Below are positions 57,362-64,000 of a stretch of DNA of 64,000 bases, piece after piece. The position numbers and the translations under genes were made by a program. The notes under the pieces are model-generated. The model saw only the letters and a list, made by a program, of their open reading frames with translations, was not told where the DNA came from and did no database searches. The stretch is from Zea mays. Lineage: Eukaryota; Streptophyta; Magnoliopsida; Poales; Poaceae. The DNA is taken from assembly GCF_902167145.1 (NCBI RefSeq), contig NC_050100.1:202715974-202779973 (forward strand), in the 5' to 3' direction. The stretch's first letter is position 1, and every line of letters begins with the position of its first letter.

Positions 57362-60300
57362 CTCACTACACATATGTTTCCTTGCCATAGATCACATTCT
57401 TGGATTTATGGTGGACCCCATTTCTTGGTCAGAAATCCATAGGTGTTAGCCTTTAGTGTCATTGAAAATGGTCGTTCATGGCTATTTTCGACAAAAATGG
57501 GGGTTGTGTGGCCATTGATCATCGACCAGAGGCTCATATACTTCACCCCACATATATTTTCTTGCCATAGATCACATTCTTGGATTTCTGGAGGAGACCA
57601 TTTCTTGGTCAAAAATCTGTTGGTGTTAGCCTTCGGTATTATTGAAAATGGTCGTTCATGGCTATTTTCGACTAAAATGGGGGTTGTGTGGCCATTTATC
57701 ATCGACCAGAGGCTCGTACAATTCACCCCACATATGTTTCCTTGCCATAGATCACATTCTTGGATTTCTGGTGGAGACCATTTCTTGGTCAAAAATCCGT
57801 ACGTGTTAGCCTTCGGTATTATTGAAAATGGTCATTCATGGTTATTTTCGACAAAAATGGGGGTTGTGTGGCCATTGATCTTCGACCAGAGGCTCATACA
57901 CCTCACTACACTTATGTTTCCTTGCCATAGATCACATTCTTGGATTTATGGTGGAGACCATTTCTTGGTCAAAAATCCATAGGTGTTAGCCTTCAGTGTC
58001 ATTGAAAATGGTCGTTCATGGCTATTTTCGACAAAAATGGGGGTTGTGTGGCCATTGATCATCGACCAGAGGCTCGTACACTTCACCCCACATATGTTTT
58101 CTTGCCATAGATCACATTCTTGTATTTCTAGAGGAGACCATTTCTTGGTCAAAAATCTGTTGGTGTTAGCCTTCGGTATTATTGAAAGTGGTCGTTCATG
58201 GCTATTTTTGACTAAAATGGGGGTTGTGTGGCCATTTATCATCGACCGGAGGCTCATACAATTCACCCCACATATGTTTCCTTGCCATAGATCACATTCT
58301 TGGATTTATGGTGGAGACCATTTCTTGGTCAAAAATCCATACGTGTTAGCCTTTGGTATTATTGAAAATGGTCGTTCATGGCTATTTTCGACACAAATGG
58401 GGGTTGTGTGGCCATTGATCTTCGACTAGAGGCTCATACACCTCACTACACATATGTTTCCTTGCCATAGATCACATTCTTGGATTTATGGTGGAGACCA
58501 TTTCTTGGTCAAAAATCCATAGGTGTTAGCCTTCTGTGTCATTGAAAATGGTCGTTCATGGCTATTTTCGACAAAAATGGGGGATGTGTGGCCATTGATC
58601 ATCGACGAGAGGCTCGTACACTTCACCCCACATATGTTTTCTTGCCATAGATCAGAATCTTGGATTTCTCGTGGAGACCATTTGTTGGTCAAAAATTCGT
58701 AGGTGTTAGCCTTCAGTGTCATTGAAAATGGTCATTCATGGCTATTTTCGACAAAAATGGGGGTTGTGTCGCCATTGATCATCGACCAGAGGATCGTACA
58801 CCTCACCCCACATAAGTTTCCTTGCCATATATCACATTCTTGGATTTCTGGTGGAGACCATTTCTTGGTCAAAAATCCGTAGGTGTTAGCCTTCGGTATT
58901 ATTGAAAATGGTCCTTCATGGCTATTTTTGACAAAAATGGGGGTTGTGTGGCAATTGATCATCGACCAAAGGCTCATACACCTCACCCCACATGTGTTTC
59001 CTTGCCATAGACCACATTCTTGGATTTCTGGTGGTGACCATTTCTTGGTCAAAAATCCGTAGGTGTTAGCCTTCGGTATTATTGAAAATGGTCGTTCATG
59101 GCTATTTTCGATAAAAATGGGGGTTGTGTGGCCATTGATCATCGACCAAAGGCTATTACACCTCACCCCACATATGTTTCCTTGCCATAGACCACATTCT
59201 TGGATTTCTGGTGGTGACCATTTGTTGGTCAAAATTCCGTAGGTGTTAGCTTTCGGTATTATTGAAAATGGTCGTTCATGGCTATTTTCATCAAAAATGG
59301 CGGTTGTGTGGCCATTTATCATCGAGCAGAGGCTCGTACACCTCACCCCACATTTGTTTCCTTGCCATAGAGCACACTCTTGGATTTCTGGTGGAGACCA
59401 TTTCTTGGTCAAAAATTCGTACGTGTTAGCCTTCGGTATTATTGAAAATGGTCGTTCATGGCTATTTTCGACAAAATGGGGGTTGTGTGGCCATTGATCA
59501 TCGACCAGAGGCTCGTACACCTCACCCACATATGTTTCCTTGCCGTAGATCACATTCTTGGATTTCTGGTGGAGACCATTTCTTGGTCAAAAATCCGTAC
59601 GTGTTAGCCTTCGGTATTATTGAAAATGGTCGTTCATGGCTATTTTTGACAAAATAGAGGTTCTGTGGCCATTGATCATCGACCAGAGGCTCATACACCT
59701 CACCCACATATTTTTCCTTGACATAGATCACATTTTTGGATTTCTAGTGGAGACCATTTCTTGGGCAAAAATCCGAATGTGTTAGCCTTCGGTATTATTG
59801 AAAATGGTCATTCATGGCTATTTTCGACAAAAATGGGGGTTGTGTGGCCATTTATCTTCAACCAGAGGCTCATACACCTCACTACACATATGTTTTCTTG
59901 CCATAGATCACATTCTTGGATCTATGGTGGAGACCAGTTCTTGGTCAAAAATCCATAAGTGTTAGCCTTCAGTGTCATTGAAAATAGTCGTTGATGGCAA
60001 TTTTTGACAAAAATGGGGGTTGTGTGGCCATTGATAATCGACCAGGGGCTCGTACACCTCACCCACATATGTTTCCTTGCCATAGATCACATTCTTGGAT
60101 TTCTGGTGGAGACCATTTCTTGGTCAAAAATCCGTAGGTGTTAGCCTTCGGTATTATTGAAAATGGTCGTTCATGGCTATTTTCGACAAAAATGGCGGTT
60201 GTGTGGCCATTTATCATCCACCAGAGGCTCGTACACCTCACCCCACATATGTTTAGTTGCCATAGATCACAATCTTGGATTTCTCGTGGAGACCATTTCT

Positions 60301-63300
60301 TGGTCAAAAATCCGTACGTGTTAGCCTTCGGTATTATTGAAAATGGTCGTTCATGGCTGTTTTCGACAAAAATGGGGGTTGTGTGGCCATTCATCATCGA
60401 CCAGAGGCTCGTACACCTCACCCCAAATATGTTTCCTTGCCATAGATCATATTCTTGGATTTCTGGTGGAGACGATTTCTTGGTCAAAAATCCGTAGGTG
60501 TTAGCCTTCGGAATTATTGAAAATGGTCGTTCATGGATATTTTCGACAAAAATGGGGGTTGTGTGGCCATTGATCATCGATCAGAGGCTCGTACACCTCA
60601 CCCCACATATGTTTCCTTGCCATATAGATCACATTCTTGGATTTCTGGTGGAGTCCATTTCTTGGTCAAAAATCTGTAGGTGTTAGCCTTCGGTATTATT
60701 GTAAATGGTCGTTCATGGCTATTTTCAACAAAAATGGGGGTTGTGTGGCCATTGATCATCGGCCAGAGGCTCATACACCTCACCCCACATATGTTTCCTT
60801 GCCATAGATCACATTCTTGGATTTCTGGTGGAGACCATTTCTTGGTAAAAATTCCGTACGTGTTAGCCTTCGGTATTATTGAAAATGGTCATTCATGGCT
60901 ATTTTCGACACAAATGGGGGTTGTGTGGCCATTGATCTTCGACCAGAGGCTTATACACCTCACTACACATATGTTTCCTTGCCATATATCACATTCTTGG
61001 ATTTATGGTGGAGACCATTTCTTGGTCAAAAATCCAAAGGTGTTAGCCTTCAGTGTCATTGAAAATGGTCGTTCATGGCTATTTTCGACAAAAATGGGGG
61101 TTGTGTGGCCATTGATCATCGACCAGAGGCTCGTACACTTCACCCCACAAATGTTTTCTTGCCATAGATCACAATCTTGGATTTCTCGTGGAGACCATTT
61201 GTTGGTCAAAAATTCGTAGGTGTTAGCCTTCAGTGTCATTGAAAATGGTCATTCATGGCTATTTTCGACAAAAATGGGGGTTGTGTCGCCATTGATCATC
61301 AACCAGAGACTCGTACACCTCACCCCACAAAAGTTTCCTTGCCATAGATCACATTCTTGGATTTCTGGTGGAGACCATTTCTTGGTCAAAAATCCGTAGG
61401 TGTTAGCCTTCGGTATTATTGAAAATGGTCGTTCATGGCTATTTTCATCAAAAATGGGGGTTGTGTCGCCATTGATCATCAACCAGAGACTCGTACACCT
61501 CACCCCACATATGTTTCCTTGCCATAGATCACATTCTTGGATTTCTAGTGGAGACCATTTCTTGGTCAAAAATTCGTATGTGGTAGCCTTCGGTATTATT
61601 GAAAATGGTTGTGGTCGTTCATGGCTATTTTCGACAAAATGGGGGTTGTGTGGCCATTGATCATCGACCAGAGGCTCGTACACCTCACCCGCATATGTTT
61701 CCTTGCCGTAGATCACATTCTTGGATTTCTGGTGGAGACCATTTCTTGGTCAAAAATCCGTACGTGTTAGCCTTCGGTATTATTGAAAATGGTCGTTCAT
61801 GGCTATTTTCGACAAAATAGAGGTTCTGTGGCCATTGATCATCGACCAGAGGCTCATACACCTCACCCACATATGTTTCCTTGCCGTAGATCACATTCTT
61901 GGATTTCTGGTGGAGACCATTTCTTGGGCAAAAATCCGAATGTGTTAGCCTGCGGTATTATTGAAAATGGTTATTCATGGCTATTTTCGACAAAAATGGG
62001 GGTTGTGTGGCCATTTATCTTCAACTAGAGGCTCATACACCTCACTACACATATGTTTTCTTGCCATAGATCACATTCTTGGATCTATGGTGGAGACCAG
62101 TTCTTGGTCAAAAATCCATAGGTGTTAGCCTTCAGTGTCATTGAAAATAGTCGTTCATGGCTATTTTCGACAATAATGGGGGTTGTGTGGCCATTGATAA
62201 TCGACCAGAGGCTCGTACACCTCACCCCACATATGTTTCCTTGCCATAGATCACATTCTTGGATTTCTGGTGGAGACCATTTCTTGGTCAAAAATCCGTA
62301 GGTGTTAGCCTTCGGTATCATTGAAAATGGTCGTTCATGGCTATTTTCGACAAAAATGGGGGTTGTGTGGCCATTGATCATCGACCAGAGGCTCGTACAC
62401 CTCACCCCACATATGTTTTATTGCCATAGATCAAAATCTTGGATTTCTCGTGGAGACCATTTCTTGGTCAAAAATCCGTAGGTGTTAGCCTTCGATATTA
62501 TTGTAAATGGTCATTCATGGCTATTTTCGACAAAAACGGGGGTTGTGTGTCCATTGGTCATCGACCAGAGGCTCATACACCTCACCCCACATATGTTTAC
62601 TTGCCATAGATCACATTCTTGGATTTCCGGTGGAGACCATTTCTTGGTCAAAAATCTATAGGTGTTAGCCTCTGGTATTATTGAAAATGGTCGTTCATGG
62701 CTATTTTGATAAAAAATGGGGGTTGTATGGCCATTTATCATCAACCAGAGGCTCGTACACCTCACTCCACATATGTTTCTTGCCAAAGATCACATTCTTG
62801 GATTTCTGGTGGAGACCATTTCTTGGTCAAAAATTCGTACGTGTTAGCCTTCGGTATTATTGAAAATGGTCGTTCATGGCTATTTTCGACAAAATGGGGG
62901 TTGTGTGGCCATTGATCATAGACCAGAGGCTCGTACACCTCACCCCACATATGTTTCCTTACCATAGATCACATTCTTGGATTTCTGGTGGAGACCATTT
63001 CTTGGGCAAAAATCCGAATGTGTTAGACTTCGGTATTTTTGAAAATGGTCATTCATGGCTATTTTCGATAAAAATGGGTGTTGTTTCGCCATTGATCTTC
63101 GACCAGAGGCTCACACACCTCACTACACATATGTTTCCTTGCCATATATCACATTCTTGGATTTATGGTGGAGACCATTTCTTGGTCAAAAATCCATAGG
63201 TGTTAGCCATCAGTGTCATTGAAAATGGTTGTTTTCGACAAAATAGAGGTTCTGTGGCCATTGATCATCGACAAGAGGCTCATACACCTCACCCCACATA

Positions 63301-64000
63301 TGTTTTCTTGCCATAGAACACATTCTTGGATTTCTGGTGGAGACCATTTCTTGGTCAAAAATCTGTAGGTGTTAGCCTTTGGTATTATTGAAAATGGCCA
63401 TTCATGGCTATTTTCGACAAAAATGGGGGTTGTGTGGCCATTTATCTTCAACCAGAGGCTCATACACCTCACTACACATATCTTTTCTTGCCATATATCA
63501 CATTCTTGGATCTATGGTGGAGACCAGTTCTTGGTCAAAAATCCGTAGGTGTTAGCCTTCAATGTCATTGAAAATAGTCGTTCATGGCTATTTTCGACAA
63601 AAATGGGGGTTGTGTGGCCATTGATAATCGACCAGAGGCTCGTACACCTCATCCCACAAATGTTTCCTTGCCATAGATCACATTCTTGGATTTCTGGTGG
63701 AGACCATTTCTTGGTCAAAAATCCGTATGTGTTAGCCTTCGGTATTATTGAAAATGGTCGTTCATGGCTATTTTCGACAAAAATGGGGGTTGTGTGGCCA
63801 TTTATCTTCGACCAGAGGCTCGTACACCTCACCCCATATAAGTTTCATTACCATAGATCACAATCTTGGATTTCTCGTGTAGAACATTTCTTGGTCAAAA
63901 ATCCGTACGTGTTAGCCTTCTGTAATATTGAAAATGGTCGTTCATGGCTAGTTTCGACAAAAATGGGGGTTGTGTGGCCATTGATCATCGACCAGAGGCT
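57357..64000 (+). repeat. knob180 satellite array, block G (forward)
   Basis: About 37 forward monomers continuing to the window edge. A 3-monomer module (~540 bp) repeats at 57443 and 57983. A 12-monomer module (~2157 bp) repeats with the CCCCATTTTCATC and GACAAAATAGAGGTTCTGTGG monomers (59290/61447 and ~59648/61812). It shares the block A variants CGATCAGAGGC (60575) and CACCCCAAATATG (60420). Small local rearrangements include a 2-base insertion in GCCATATAGATCAC (60625) and a monomer with the HTTCATGGCTA segment missing near 63230. No gene seen. Confidence 0.95.

Noticed and set aside
43502..57390. 88-99-codon frames at 43502-43801 and 57124-57390
   Set aside because: Both begin in the same place in the two Grande LTRs and run out into different flanks; LTR artefacts.
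1..64000. TR-1 knob repeat, CentC centromere repeat, telomere repeat, rDNA or tRNA genes
   Set aside because: No sequence resembling any of these was seen; all satellite here is the 180-bp family.

Overview
This window is plant satellite heterochromatin, almost certainly from Zea (maize or teosinte). About 40.7 kb (1-15229, 24276-43105, 57357-64000) consists of roughly 226 head-to-tail copies of a 180-bp monomer that I recognise as the maize knob repeat (knob180). No chromosomal host gene, tRNA, rRNA, CentC or TR-1 repeat was seen. The only other DNA is two large LTR retrotransposons inserted in the satellite, and a solo LTR nested inside one of them. All three insertions have clean 5-bp target-site duplications.

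Layout. I call a monomer 'forward' when TGTGTGGCCATTGATC reads on the + strand. Block A, 1-4378, is forward. Block B, 4379-7362, is reverse. Block C, 7363-15229, is forward. A cinful-zeon-like non-autonomous Ty3/gypsy element fills 15230-24275 (+ strand; TSD ATGGT). It has 657-bp LTRs, a broken gag, no pol, a nested 1.6-kb solo LTR at 18396-20018 (TSD GATTG) and a spliced gene in antisense. Block D, 24276-27066, is forward. Block E, 27067-38449, is reverse. Block F, 38450-43105, is forward. A Grande-like Ty3/gypsy Tat-lineage element of 14.25 kb fills 43106-57356 (- strand; TSD TACAC). It has 629-bp LTRs, gag, protease, RT with two RNase H domains and integrase on the minus strand, all carrying breaks. 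Between pol and its 3' LTR is a ~7-kb region with tandem repeats, hairpins and two antisense genes on the + strand. Block G, 57357-64000, is forward.

What is most interesting. (1) Blocks C+D and block E are inverted, collinear copies meeting near 27066, so the satellite holds a palindrome with arms of about 11 kb once the retroelement is subtracted. The two arms have since expanded different higher-order repeats: a 6-mer of 1078 bp four times in one, a 12-mer of 2157 bp in the other. (2) Each retrotransposon carries an antisense gene with its own TATA box and GT-AG introns that restore the reading frame exactly. The two proteins are about 1016 and 1018 residues, look homologous in the N-terminal part and end in coiled coils. 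Such antisense genes are known from Grande/Tat elements, so this is a decayed example of a poorly understood gene class rather than a new system.

How the parts act together. The satellite carries no protein-coding information; its many apparent reading frames arise because 180 is divisible by 3. The Grande copy once encoded all proteins for its own movement, but at least two frameshifts and three nonsense codons now inactivate it. The zeon-like copy has only gag and would have depended on proteins from a related autonomous element. LTR divergence counted by eye (about 6/657 and 12/629) puts the zeon-like insertion as younger than the Grande insertion, and the solo LTR arrived after the zeon-like element. 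Family names come from recall of structure and lengths, not from a database search.
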